Assembly: GCF_003943415.1 (NCBI RefSeq)
Contig: NZ_RJPK01000004.1
Span: forward strand, 1 to 64,000
Direction: 5' to 3'
Length of the DNA: 64,000 bases
DNA from: Streptococcus oralis
GTDB taxonomy: Bacteria > Bacillota > Bacilli > Lactobacillales > Streptococcaceae
How positions within the stretch are numbered: position 1 is the first letter of the stretch; each line of letters starts with the position of its first letter. The notes below the pieces were generated by a model, which had not been told where the DNA came from, did no database searches, and was given only the letters and a program-made list of their open reading frames with translations. Below are positions 49,484-57,282 of the stretch, piece after piece. Made by a program: the position numbers and the translations under genes.

Positions 49484-50299
49484 ATGGCGAGAGGACGAGG
49501 GAAATTAACTCCTCAAGATAAAGAGGATATGAAAGTCTTTTCTGCAAATCTTAACTCAATTTTATCCGATAGAAATTGTAAACAAGCTGAGCTATCTCGA
49601 GCGACAGGGATACCGCCTAGCACATTGACAGGATATGTAAAAGGAACTTCTTTGCCGATCCCGGGTAATGTTCAAAAAATTGCAGATTTTTTTGGAGTCC
49701 CAAAATCTACTCTAGATCCGAGATTTGTTACTGCTAATCCTGTGGTTTACTCGATGGTGGGAGAATCATGTAATATATCTATCTCTCCCACTTCCTCAAT
49801 CCAAACCATCTACAACCAACTAAAACCACTAAGACAAGACAAGGTCTTGACGTACGCTGAAAAGCAACTGAACGAGCAGAGAAACGAAGAAGAAACGAAG
49901 ATAAACGAAGTTTCAGAGCTCATCCAGCTATATAGTTACGACTACTACGACCACCCAGCTTCTGCAGGTACAGGGCAGTATTTGAACGATGTACGAGTTG
50001 AACAGATTGAGTTGCCAGTAGATGTTGATGCCGACTTTGTTATTCCCATCAAAGGGGACTCAATGGAACCTGACTACCACGATGGCGACCTGGTATTCAT
50101 TCAGACCAGCGTGGATCTGAACGACGGAGTTATAGGTGTATTCAACTATAACGGCGATGCTTATATCAAGCAGCTTTTCATTGATAAAGAACAGGCATAC
50201 CTACATAGCTTAAACCTAGCGTACAAGGATATGCCAATCACACCAGAGACAGACTTCCGAATTATCGGTGAAGTCGTGGATTTGTATAGAGAGAAGTAA
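49484..50299 (+). CDS. LexA-like phage repressor (XRE HTH plus S24 peptidase)
   Basis: Controls lysogeny of the element. The 271 residues have an N-terminal HTH (about 19-80: KQAELSRATGIPPSTLTGYVKG) and a C-terminal S24 self-cleaving domain with the Ala-Gly cleavage site at 161-162 (HPASAGTG), nucleophile Ser193 in KGDSMEP and Lys229 in AYIKQL. All residues for RecA-stimulated self-cleavage are present, so the element should respond to DNA damage. It is the first of the co-directional repressor-Abi-integrase set. Confidence 0.9.
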   Translation: MARGRGKLTPQDKEDMKVFSANLNSILSDRNCKQAELSRATGIPPSTLTGYVKGTSLPIPGNVQKIADFFGVPKSTLDPRFVTANPVVYSMVGESCNISISPTSSIQTIYNQLKPLRQDKVLTYAEKQLNEQRNEEETKINEVSELIQLYSYDYYDHPASAGTGQYLNDVRVEQIELPVDVDADFVIPIKGDSMEPDYHDGDLVFIQTSVDLNDGVIGVFNYNGDAYIKQLFIDKEQAYLHSLNLAYKDMPITPETDFRIIGEVVDLYREK

Positions 50300-50330
50300 A
50301 AACAGCTATTTTCATTTTGGAAATAGTTGC

Positions 50331-50359
50331 TTGACAAAAATAACAAAAGACTCTATAAT
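50331..50359 (+). promoter_or_regulatory. Promoter of the Abi leader RNA
   Basis: Perfect -35 TTGACA (50331-50336) and -10 TATAAT (50354-50359), 17-base spacer. The start of transcription is near 50366, about 87 bases before the abi gene. Confidence 0.9.
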
Positions 50360-50365
50360 GTATTT

Positions 50366-50440
50366 ATACGAATTGGTCCGGATGCCCGATGCATCCTACC
50401 GAAAGAGTCTCAATAAATTATTGGGGCTCTTTCGTGCTTT
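50366..50440 (+). ncRNA. Structured leader / small RNA in front of the Abi_2 gene
   Basis: About 75 bases between the promoter and the ribosome site fold into two hairpins: GGT-CC-GGATG/CATCC-T-ACC (50375-50400, loop CCCGATG) and a long one, CGAAAGAG-TCTCAATAA / TTATTGGGG-CTCTTTCG (50400-50434), about 15 base pairs with only G-U flaws. A CCC in the first loop could pair with GGG of the second stem. The second hairpin is followed by only CTTTATA, a poor terminator, so partial read-through into abi is likely. Conserved RNAs of this kind have been reported upstream of AbiF-like genes; whether this is that motif needs a covariance search. Confidence 0.65.
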
Positions 50441-50452
50441 ATAGGAGAAGAA

Positions 50453-51484
50453 ATGAAACCTTTTTCCGATTTTAATAAACAAATTAAAATATTAGAAAAT
50501 AGAAACTTAACTATTTTAGATAGAAAAGCAGCTAACTTTGCTCTCAGAAACTACGGTTATTACGAAATAGTAAATGGATACAAGATTTTTTTACTTGATT
50601 CATCCAAAACAGTTGAAACATTTTTAGAAAAAGAAACATTTGAACACCTTGTTTCACTTTATAATCTTGACAAACAAATCAGAAATTTGGTAATGCAAGC
50701 GACTTTGGAAGTAGAGTTGTCTCTAAGAACAGCTCTAGCTTATACTCTAGCAGAAGATTTTGGTATTTTAGAGTCAGATTATCTGGATAGAAAAAAATAC
50801 AATAGAGGGAAATTTCAACATAAACACAAAAAATATCAAAGAGATTTTCTTCTGGATATGCTTAAAGACATCGCAGCCAATAGACCTGTAGAGCCTTTAA
50901 ACTCTTATCGAATCAAACATAAGCACATACCTCCGTGGATACTTTTTAAAGAAACGACACTAGGAAATATCACCAATTTTATTAAAATCCTAAAAGGTCC
51001 ACAAAAAGACAAGATTATTTCTCTTTGTACAGGTCTTTCTAGCTCTCAACTAACACCAGCAGATAAAACTTTATTTATAGAAATACTCGATTTAATATTA
51101 GCATTCAGAAATCGTGCTGCTCATGGAGGACGTATGTTTAATTATAAAGCAAGTGCGAGTCTAAGTTACCACAAAAAGTTTCATAACCAAATAAAGATAA
51201 CACCGGCTGATTACCGAAATGGTAAAGGGCAAAGAGATTTATATACTTTCTTCCATTCTTTAGCCTTATTTGATAACAAAGCAGGCTTTGACTTATTAGA
51301 ACTATGTCTCTATTCTATAAAGGAGCATGATGCATCATACCCCTCAGATTGGCTAGTTTTAGCCAGCGAAATGGGATATCCAAAAGATGTTCTAAAAACA
51401 GATTTACAAAGGCATCGTAATTTCCACAAAAATTACCGTTGGAGATACCTGTGGCATGCTATAAAAAATATATTTAAAAAATAG
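50453..51484 (+). CDS. Abi_2/AbiF-type abortive-infection protein (HEPN RNase fold)
   Basis: A 343-residue member of the Abi_2 family (AbiD/AbiF of lactococci), which stop phage growth by killing or stalling the infected cell. Family marks are the N-terminal FSDFNKQIKILENRNL, DKQIRNLVMQATLEVELSLRTALAY near 73-97, and HIPPWILFKETTLGNI near 158-173. The HEPN active site R-x4-H is present as RNRAAH (Arg219-His224). At the N-terminal motif LRTALAY-T the His seen in many relatives is Thr98. AGGAG precedes the ATG. It lies between repressor and integrase, a common defence-cargo site in streptococcal prophages. Confidence 0.88.
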   Translation: MKPFSDFNKQIKILENRNLTILDRKAANFALRNYGYYEIVNGYKIFLLDSSKTVETFLEKETFEHLVSLYNLDKQIRNLVMQATLEVELSLRTALAYTLAEDFGILESDYLDRKKYNRGKFQHKHKKYQRDFLLDMLKDIAANRPVEPLNSYRIKHKHIPPWILFKETTLGNITNFIKILKGPQKDKIISLCTGLSSSQLTPADKTLFIEILDLILAFRNRAAHGGRMFNYKASASLSYHKKFHNQIKITPADYRNGKGQRDLYTFFHSLALFDNKAGFDLLELCLYSIKEHDASYPSDWLVLASEMGYPKDVLKTDLQRHRNFHKNYRWRYLWHAIKNIFKK

Positions 51485-51496
51485 AAAACAAAAAAT

Positions 51497-51576
51497 CCCC
51501 ACGCTCTCAAACTTTGGCGAGTCTGAACGTGAGGCAATCAGGATAGTAAACGGCATTAAAAAGCCCTCTTTACTAT
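51497..51576. repeat. Paired inverted repeats between abi and integrase
   Basis: Two hairpins fill the 124-base gap: CCCCACG / CGTGAGG (51497-51534) and ATAGTAAA / TTTACTAT (51543-51576) with an inner GGC/GCC. The minus strand of the first ends in T6 and would be a terminator for transcription toward abi; on the plus strand neither has a T run. They may limit abi-integrase read-through or be integrase arm sites. No separate integrase promoter was seen. Confidence 0.55.
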
Positions 51577-51608
51577 ACCCATTTTATCAAATTATAGGAG
51601 AAAATACA

Positions 51609-52751
51609 ATGTGGGTAGAACAACATAAAAGTGGAAAAGCAAATTTTGTTGAAAGGTATAAAAATCCTTACACCGAAAAATGGGCCAGAGTATCCATTCT
51701 CATGGAAAAAGACACTCCTCGTATCCGAAAAGAAGCTCAGAAACAACTTGAAATAAAAATAGCAAATATTCTAAGCGATCTGGAAAGCTCAGAAATGCTT
51801 TTTACAGAGCTTTTCGACCAGTGGTGGCCATTCTACCAACAAGAGATTAAACGTTCTTCTATTGCTTCCTTAAGCGGGAATATCAAAGAGATAAAAGATG
51901 ACTTCGGAGTAGGTATCAAAGTATCTAAAATTGATCCCAAGTATGTTCAATCTTACCTGGACAAACTTGATTGCTCCAGAAATAAAAAAGAGCGGAACAA
52001 GTCCATGCTCAATCTTGCTTTTGATTATGCAATAGACCTCGGCATTATCAAGGACAATCCAGCTAGGAGAGCTAAGCTTCCAAGGGTTAAAAAATCTTTG
52101 GAAGATTGGAAAAAAGTAGAACAAAAATATCTTGAAGAAGATGAAATCAAACTGCTGCTGAAAGAGTTGTATCGTAGGCCAAGTACTTATCGAATCGGGC
52201 TGCTCTCGGAATTTATGAGCTTGAATGGTTGTCGTATCGGTGAAGCTGTTGGAATCGAACCACATAACGTTGATTATGAATCTAACGCCCTGCAGCTTCA
52301 TGGAACATACGACCATACGAATGGATATCAAAAAGGTGAAAAGACATCACCAAAAACTCTAGCCTCCTATCGTGAAACGGTCATGACTACTCGTGAGAAA
52401 GAAATATTGGAAGAGATGGAATTCATGAATGAACTAGAGAAGAATACCAATCCTCGTTATAAAGACATGGGTTTCATCTTCACAACAAAAAATGGAGTGC
52501 CATTGCAAACAAACTCTTTTAACCTGGCTCTAAAAAAAGCCAATGAAAGACTTGAAACACCAATCCAGAAAAACCTTACCAGTCACATATTCCGTCACAC
52601 TTTGGTAAGTCGACTTGCTGAAAACAATGTCCCACTCAAGGCTATTATGGATCGCGTTGGCCACTCGGACTCAAAAACAACGACACAAATCTATACTCAC
52701 ATCACAAAACAAATGAAATCAACGGTGGCAGATGTCATGGAAAAGTATTAG
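51609..52751 (+). CDS. int: Phage-type tyrosine integrase
   Basis: A 380-residue site-specific recombinase with an N-terminal arm-binding domain (about 1-60), a core-binding SAM-like domain (about 62-160) and the catalytic domain with Arg209 (GCRIGEA), His326 and Arg329 (HIFRHT), His352 (GHSDSKTT) and Tyr362 (QIYTHI). All catalytic residues are present, so it should be active. The stop is 80 bases before attR, and it runs toward hup. It explains the 24-bp repeats. Confidence 0.95.
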   Translation: MWVEQHKSGKANFVERYKNPYTEKWARVSILMEKDTPRIRKEAQKQLEIKIANILSDLESSEMLFTELFDQWWPFYQQEIKRSSIASLSGNIKEIKDDFGVGIKVSKIDPKYVQSYLDKLDCSRNKKERNKSMLNLAFDYAIDLGIIKDNPARRAKLPRVKKSLEDWKKVEQKYLEEDEIKLLLKELYRRPSTYRIGLLSEFMSLNGCRIGEAVGIEPHNVDYESNALQLHGTYDHTNGYQKGEKTSPKTLASYRETVMTTREKEILEEMEFMNELEKNTNPRYKDMGFIFTTKNGVPLQTNSFNLALKKANERLETPIQKNLTSHIFRHTLVSRLAENNVPLKAIMDRVGHSDSKTTTQIYTHITKQMKSTVADVMEKY

Positions 52752-52781
52752 TCTTTGCCCCAAAAATGCCCCAAAGCAAAC

Positions 52782-52829
52782 AAAAAAGCCTGTCTCACAA
52801 GCTCAAATGCTTGATATGACAGGCTTTTT
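52782..52829 (-). terminator. hup terminator supplied by the element
   Basis: Minus-strand AAAAAGCCTGTC / GACAGGCTTTTTT with inner CAAGC/GCTTG, just past hup. It is a diverged twin of the one at 46317-46363. The element thus restores both the hup coding end and its terminator. It would also stop the integrase transcript. Confidence 0.9.
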
Positions 52830-52831
52830 GA

Positions 52832-52855
52832 AAATTCATTATTTAACAGCGTCTT
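52832..52855. repeat. attR: right direct repeat, inside the hup 3' end
   Basis: Second copy of the 24-bp repeat. On the minus strand its first 17 bases are the last five hup codons (Lys-Asp-Ala-Val-Lys area) and stop, so insertion leaves HU intact. Confidence 0.9.
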
Positions 52856-53114
52856 TAAGAGCTTTACCAGCTTTGAATGCTGGAACTTTAGAAGCTGCGA
52901 TTTTGATTTCTTTACCAGTTTGTGGGTTGCGACCTTTACGTGCAGCACGCTCACGAACTTCAAAGTTACCAAAACCAATCAATTGAACTTTTTCACCAGC
53001 TGCAAGGTATTCAGTTACTGCTGCGAATACAGCATCAACTGCTGCTGCTGAATCTTTCTTAGTCAATTCTGTAGCTTCTGCTACTTTAGCGATCAAATCT
53101 TGTTTGTTTGCCAT
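52839..53114 (-). CDS. hup: DNA-binding protein HU
   Basis: The 91-residue histone-like nucleoid protein, essential in streptococci. It has the N-terminal [20 protein letters not shown], the DNA-arm region [23 protein letters not shown] near 47-69, and the C-terminal [14 protein letters not shown]. Codon use is highly biased, as for abundant proteins. Its 3' end is the integration site of the neighbouring element. Confidence 0.97.
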   Translation of the reverse strand: MANKQDLIAKVAEATELTKKDSAAAVDAVFAAVTEYLAAGEKVQLIGFGNFEVRERAARKGRNPQTGKEIKIAASKVPAFKAGKALKDAVK

Positions 53115-53154
53115 GTTAATAATTCCTCCAAATAATTTCTAATTAACAAATATA

Positions 53155-53183
53155 ATCATATCCTAAAATTGCCCACAGGTCAA
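53155..53183 (-). promoter_or_regulatory. Promoter of hup
   Basis: Minus-strand -35 TTGACC (53178-53183), 17-base spacer, -10 TATGAT (53155-53160); GGAGG precedes hup. Confidence 0.8.
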
Positions 53184-53221
53184 GTCAAAAACGCTATTTC
53201 TAACGATTTTTCTCTATTTTT

Positions 53222-54058
53222 TTAGGAATGATATCGAACCAAGACAGCCCACGCATTTTCACCTGTATGTGTCTGAATGATAGAGCCTGTTTCCAGTACT
53301 GAGATTGGTTTTTCGACATAAGTTTGTAAAACATTCTTCATCTCATTGGCCCATTCATTGGTACCAGCGTAGGAAATTCCAATCTCTGCAACCGATTTAT
53401 GAGAAAGGGTCTCGGCTAGCTCGTCAAGCCATTTTTTAAATGTCTTAGCACCGCGCCCCTTTACAATAGGTTGGAGTTCATGGTTCTTCATTTGCATGAC
53501 GACACGAATATTCAAAAGAGAACTGATCAAGCCTGTCACACGCCCAATACGACCACCTTTGACTAAATTTTCCAAAGTCGAAACACCGATATAAAGTTCG
53601 GTATGGTTTTTCACATCTTCCACATGTGCCAAGATGGTTTCTAAATCTTTGCCTTCTTGGGCAAGTTTAGCTGCTTCAACAACTTGAAACTTCATCGCCT
53701 GATCTGTAAAAGAACTATCAATAACGGTCACATCAGCAGTTGAGAGACTTGCCCCTTGGCGAGCAGCTTCAACGGTTCCAGACAAGGCATGGGACATGTG
53801 AATAGCGAGTATCTGACTGCCGTCTTTACCTAGTTCTTCAAAAACTTCAGCAAATACTCCCACTGGAGGCTGACTGGTTTTAGGTAGATTTTTACTTTGC
53901 TGCATAAGATGAAGGAATTCCCCTTCTTTCAAATCTGCATCAGAATAAAGGATACCATCAATCATCACAGATAAAGGAACAACGGTGATATTTAATTCTT
54001 TAACTACTTCTGGTTCAATAGTAACAGAGGAATCAGTTACAATTTTTACTTGTGTCAT
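53222..54058 (-). CDS. DegV family fatty-acid-binding protein
   Basis: A 278-residue DegV (FakB-type) protein that holds a fatty acid for phosphorylation by FakA. It has [12 protein letters not shown] at the start, [17 protein letters not shown] near 62-78, the lipid/phosphate region [18 protein letters not shown] near 87-104, and the C-terminal GKGRGAKTF and [16 protein letters not shown] prefer the ATG at 54056-54058; 15 further codons are open upstream but begin with a GTG and lack a clear ribosome site. Confidence 0.9.
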   Translation of the reverse strand: MTQVKIVTDSSVTIEPEVVKELNITVVPLSVMIDGILYSDADLKEGEFLHLMQQSKNLPKTSQPPVGVFAEVFEELGKDGSQILAIHMSHALSGTVEAARQGASLSTADVTVIDSSFTDQAMKFQVVEAAKLAQEGKDLETILAHVEDVKNHTELYIGVSTLENLVKGGRIGRVTGLISSLLNIRVVMQMKNHELQPIVKGRGAKTFKKWLDELAETLSHKSVAEIGISYAGTNEWANEMKNVLQTYVEKPISVLETGSIIQTHTGENAWAVLVRYHS

Positions 54059-54168
54059 ATCTTCAATCTTTCTATTCTTCTCAATAAGATAGGGATTTAT
54101 CACTTTTATTATATCAAAAAATTGTTAAAAAATCATGATGAATCCAATGAAAAAGCTTGGAATTTTGG

Positions 54169-54174
54169 TATAAT
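54169..54174 (+). promoter_or_regulatory. Extended -10 promoter of the yitT-family gene
   Basis: TGG-TATAAT with no clear -35, 28 bases before the chosen start. Its position inside the longer possible frame supports the downstream start codon. Confidence 0.65.
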
Positions 54175-54201
54175 CTATCTATAGAAAAGCGAGGGAAAGT
54201 C

Positions 54202-55056
54202 ATGATCCGAAAAGTTCAGCCTATTATTACTATCATACTTGGGGCAGCTATTTATGCCTTTGGTCTTACCTACTTTGTAGTTCCTCACCATTTGTTTGAA
54301 GGCGGAGCAACTGGTATCACATTGATTACCTTCTATCTCTTTAAAATTCCAGTCTCATTGATGAACCTCTTGATAAATATTCCTTTATTTATCCTAGCCT
54401 GGAAAATATTTGGTTCTAAGACTCTCTACTCCAGTCTCTTGGGAACTATCTCCCTCTCGATCTGGCTTGCTGTCTTTGAACGAATTCCTTTACAATTTGA
54501 CTTGCAAGGCGATCTCATTATCGTTTCGCTAGTTTCTGGTGTTTTACTGGGAGTCGGTTTAGGAGTTATTTTTAATGCTGGTGGGACTACTGGTGGTTCA
54601 GATATTGTTGCCCGTATCCTCAATAAATACACCAATATCTCAATTGGTAAATTACTCTTTGGAATTGACTTTTTTATCCTAATGTTGATTTTAATTATCT
54701 TCCAAGATCTTCGTCTCGTTACCTATACTCTCTTGTTTGACTTTATCATCGCTCGTGTTATTGACTTGATCGGAGAAGGGGGCTATGCTGGTAAAGGATT
54801 TATGATTATCACTCAGTATCCTGAGCAATTGGCTGATAAAATCAATGAAGAACTAGGACGTGGCGTGACCTATATCTCTGGTCAAGGCTACTACAGTAAG
54901 AAAGATTTGAAAATCATTTATTGTATCGTCGGTCGAAATGAAATCGTTAAAATGAAGGATATGATTCACCATATAGACCCTCAAGCCTTTATTACCATCA
55001 CAGAAGCTCATGAAATACTAGGCGAAGGATTCACTTTCAAAAAAGAAAATAGATAA
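54202..55056 (+). CDS. YitT family membrane protein (DUF2179)
   Basis: A 284-residue protein with five to six predicted membrane helices (about 8-25, 40-60, 65-82, 95-120, 140-165 and others) and the C-terminal soluble DUF2179 domain (about 205-280: FMIITQYPEQLADKINEELGRGVTYI). The motif GGATGITLI near 36-44 is typical. ATG 54202 follows GAGGGAAA. Transport role is unknown. Convergent with the amino-acid permease, sharing one terminator. Confidence 0.88.
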   Translation: MIRKVQPIITIILGAAIYAFGLTYFVVPHHLFEGGATGITLITFYLFKIPVSLMNLLINIPLFILAWKIFGSKTLYSSLLGTISLSIWLAVFERIPLQFDLQGDLIIVSLVSGVLLGVGLGVIFNAGGTTGGSDIVARILNKYTNISIGKLLFGIDFFILMLILIIFQDLRLVTYTLLFDFIIARVIDLIGEGGYAGKGFMIITQYPEQLADKINEELGRGVTYISGQGYYSKKDLKIIYCIVGRNEIVKMKDMIHHIDPQAFITITEAHEILGEGFTFKKENR

Positions 55057-55083
55057 AAAGCTGGGAAATTTTTCCAGCTTTTA
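55055..55083 (+). terminator. Bidirectional terminator between yitT-family gene and permease
   Basis: Stem AAAAGCTGG / CCAGCTTTT with a 9-base loop, T-rich in both directions, overlapping the stops of both convergent genes. Confidence 0.88.
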
Positions 55084-56478
55084 TTTTTCTTCAGAAAGTG
55101 TAGAGTGACGATAGCCATAAGTAAAGTAAATCACTAGTCCAACCAACAAAGCAAGTCCAAAGGCAATCCATGTTTCCTTGGTGTACTGAAGCATAAAGGA
55201 AAGACAGATAAGAATGGAAAGGATTGGCAAGAGCGGCACTAAAGGAGTTTTGAATTCTCCTTCTTTTGGCACGCCCTTATCCTTTCTGAGCTTGATAATA
55301 CCGTAGGCAAGTAGAATTAGATAGGCTAGTGTACAGATATTTAAAAAAGCAGCGATACTGGCTAGCGGAAAGACTCCTGCTGCAATGGCTGAAGCAACTC
55401 CTGTTAAGATGGTCGCATTCTTTGGAACTCGGCTAGTTTTACTTAGCTGTTTAAAACTTCGAGGTAATAGACCATCACGTGCTAAGCTGTAAATCATTCG
55501 AGAAAGAGCGTAGGTCATGGAAATACATACGGTTATCAGGGTTAGAATGGCTACCAGTGAAACATAGTTGGCTGCCCAGCCAATTCCGATACTACGCAAT
55601 GAAAAGGCCACTGCATCATCCACATTGAGTTGGCTATAGTGAACAATCCCAGTCAATACTATTGTTACCAAGGCATAGAGAATGGTGACGATTGTCAGAG
55701 AAAGCACAATTCCGCGAGGAATATTTTTTTGCGGACTTTGAATTTCATCAACTACCATGGAAATCGACTCAAAACCGAGAAAACCAAAGAACATCAAAGA
55801 GGCTCCTGCCATAATCCCAGTACTTCCTCCATAAAGCTGACCAAAACCAAAAGGAGCAAAATTCGACCAGTTTTCAGGTTTGATATACCAAATGCCAACT
55901 AGGATAAATAAGGCAAGAGCAGAGAATTTCAAGACCACTAGAAGCGAATTAAAGCGTAAGGCTGCCTTGGAATTTAACAAAACCAATCCCGTTACCAATG
56001 TCAGTACTAAAATAGGCAGAAGATCGATATAGGTTCCCTGTTCAGGGTTAAAAGTTCCATTCAAGGCTTGAGGCATGGAGATACCATAATTACTGAGTAA
56101 GCCCTTAAAGTAAGCTGCCCAGCCAGACGCCACACCCGAAACAGCTGTCATGAATTCCATGATGGTCAACCAGCCAGCAATCCAGGCTGGCAATTCTCCT
56201 AAAATAGCATAGAGATAACTATAAGCGCCACCAGTTGCAGGCACACGAGAGGCAAATTCTGCAAAAAAGAGGGCTGATAGAGAAACACACAGGGCAGAAA
56301 TCACGATGGAAACCACTAGTGATGGACCAGCTAGGGTAGCCGCTGCTGTTCCTGTAATGGTGAAAATCCCTGTCCCCACCATGGCACCAATCCCTAGAAG
56401 AATCAAATCCCACAATTTCAAATGGCGATGCATCTCTGTCTGTCTCAGACTAACATCCTTGGTTCTAAAAATATTCAT
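55081..56478 (-). CDS. APC family amino-acid permease (YfnA/CAT-like)
   Basis: A 465-residue transporter with about 12 predicted membrane helices. The first helix has the APC substrate motif GIGAMVGTGIFTITG near 31-45, followed by AGPSLVVS, and later FFGFLGFESISMVVDEIQSPQKNIPRGI. Homologues import basic or branched-chain amino acids by proton symport; the exact substrate cannot be read here. Single gene. Confidence 0.9.
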   Translation of the reverse strand: MNIFRTKDVSLRQTEMHRHLKLWDLILLGIGAMVGTGIFTITGTAAATLAGPSLVVSIVISALCVSLSALFFAEFASRVPATGGAYSYLYAILGELPAWIAGWLTIMEFMTAVSGVASGWAAYFKGLLSNYGISMPQALNGTFNPEQGTYIDLLPILVLTLVTGLVLLNSKAALRFNSLLVVLKFSALALFILVGIWYIKPENWSNFAPFGFGQLYGGSTGIMAGASLMFFGFLGFESISMVVDEIQSPQKNIPRGIVLSLTIVTILYALVTIVLTGIVHYSQLNVDDAVAFSLRSIGIGWAANYVSLVAILTLITVCISMTYALSRMIYSLARDGLLPRSFKQLSKTSRVPKNATILTGVASAIAAGVFPLASIAAFLNICTLAYLILLAYGIIKLRKDKGVPKEGEFKTPLVPLLPILSILICLSFMLQYTKETWIAFGLALLVGLVIYFTYGYRHSTLSEEK

Positions 56479-56607
56479 ACTTCATCTCCACTAAGTGTAA
56501 TTGTTTTATTTTACCATATAAAAGTATTTTTGTGAATATTTATTAGGTTCTTTTTTGAAAAAAATTCTGAACAGAAAGGATTCCTGTTCAGATTTTGCAT
56601 TTTTAAC

Positions 56608-56676
56608 CACTGATTTCTTCAATTAGTTACTTATCAAGCAATTAAGCTCAACAGTACACTCCATTGAAAGTTTTTT
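56608..56676 (-). pseudogene. Decayed copy of the sufB 3' end
   Basis: On the minus strand this reads KLSMECTVELNCLISN then stop, matching the SufB tail [20 protein letters not shown] at most positions, with the following bases also similar. It lies about 0.65 kb past the real sufB end, beyond the frameshifted gene. It is a non-coding relic, most simply left when the gene between was inserted or duplicated. The 56479-56692 interval otherwise shows only the permease -10 element TGG-TAAAAT. Confidence 0.7.
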
Positions 56677-56692
56677 GGGGATTTGAGATTTT

Positions 56693-57263
56693 TTAAACTT
56701 CAAAGTAAGGGAACGGACGGTCACTATCTAAAGGACGATTTGGAACTTCTTGTTCCAAAATAGCACGCCAACCAGATACCAATTCTTCAAAAGTCAGTTG
56801 TGCTTCTGGAGAAGCTGTTGTCAGCTTCCGTCCAAACCAAGCCATGGTTGCAGTTTCAAACTGAAGCATAGCGTACTGGATTACTGGTACATCTGTCTCT
56901 TCATAATTTTCATTTACTGCACGCGCTACTTCTGCCGCTTGTGGAAGGAGTTGATTGCTGATTTTATCGATAAGAGTCTCATCCATCTCTCTCCATGAAA
57001 GAAGTTGACCATTTACCTGATAAAAGAGCTCAAAGGTTTCTTGATTTTTCTTAAAATTGGTGAGAACAAAAGCACATTCTACTGCCTCAGGACCACCAGC
57101 AGCTTTTACAGCGTTTATCAAGAGGTTTTGTTCCATTTGTCGCCAATAATCATCTGCTTCTTCTACTAAATCAACTGTAAAAGGTGGAACAATTTCCTCG
57201 ACAGGAATTTCACCTTTATTCGCTTTTTCAACATTACCAAATAATTTTTTTTAAGAAACCCAT
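56693..57263 (-). pseudogene. Hypothetical gene with a one-base frameshift in an A8 run near its start
   Basis: Behind AAAAAGGAG an ATG (57261-57263) reads MGFLKK, then A8 (T8 at 57246-57253 on the plus strand), then a stop. One A fewer gives MGFLKKLFGNVEKANKGE and a 189-residue protein that joins the intact downstream frame (VEEADDYWRQMEQNLL ... RPFPYFEV). An internal start at 57134-57136 alone would give 147 residues. The rest is clean, so either the run is phase-variable, it is a fresh mutation, or it is a read error. Soluble; family unknown. Confidence 0.65.
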
Positions 57264-57282
57264 TTGCTTCTCCTTTTTGGAC

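Larger units (their letters stand above)
46366..52855. mobile_element. Integrative element (phage remnant or minimal satellite) in the 3' end of hup
   Basis: Bounded by identical 24-bp direct repeats (46366-46389 and 52832-52855); the right copy is the last codons of hup. The integrase lies next to the right end. Contents: LexA-like repressor, HEPN abortive-infection protein with leader RNA, small membrane peptides with antisense RNA, KTSC protein, broken HTH genes and a membrane-anchored protein at the left end. No terminase, capsid, tail, lysis, primase or replication genes are present, and no clear excisionase. The integrase-Abi-repressor order on one strand, with small genes divergent, is that of a temperate phage lysogeny module, so it may be a decayed prophage or a small phage satellite. 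Confidence 0.88.

Noticed and set aside
50366-50440. CRISPR or type III antitoxin repeats in the Abi leader
   Set aside because: No tandem repeats are present; the leader is two single hairpins.
46366-52855. Calling the element a complete prophage or an ICE
   Set aside because: There are no capsid, terminase, lysis, relaxase or conjugation genes; only an integration and lysogeny-like set is present.
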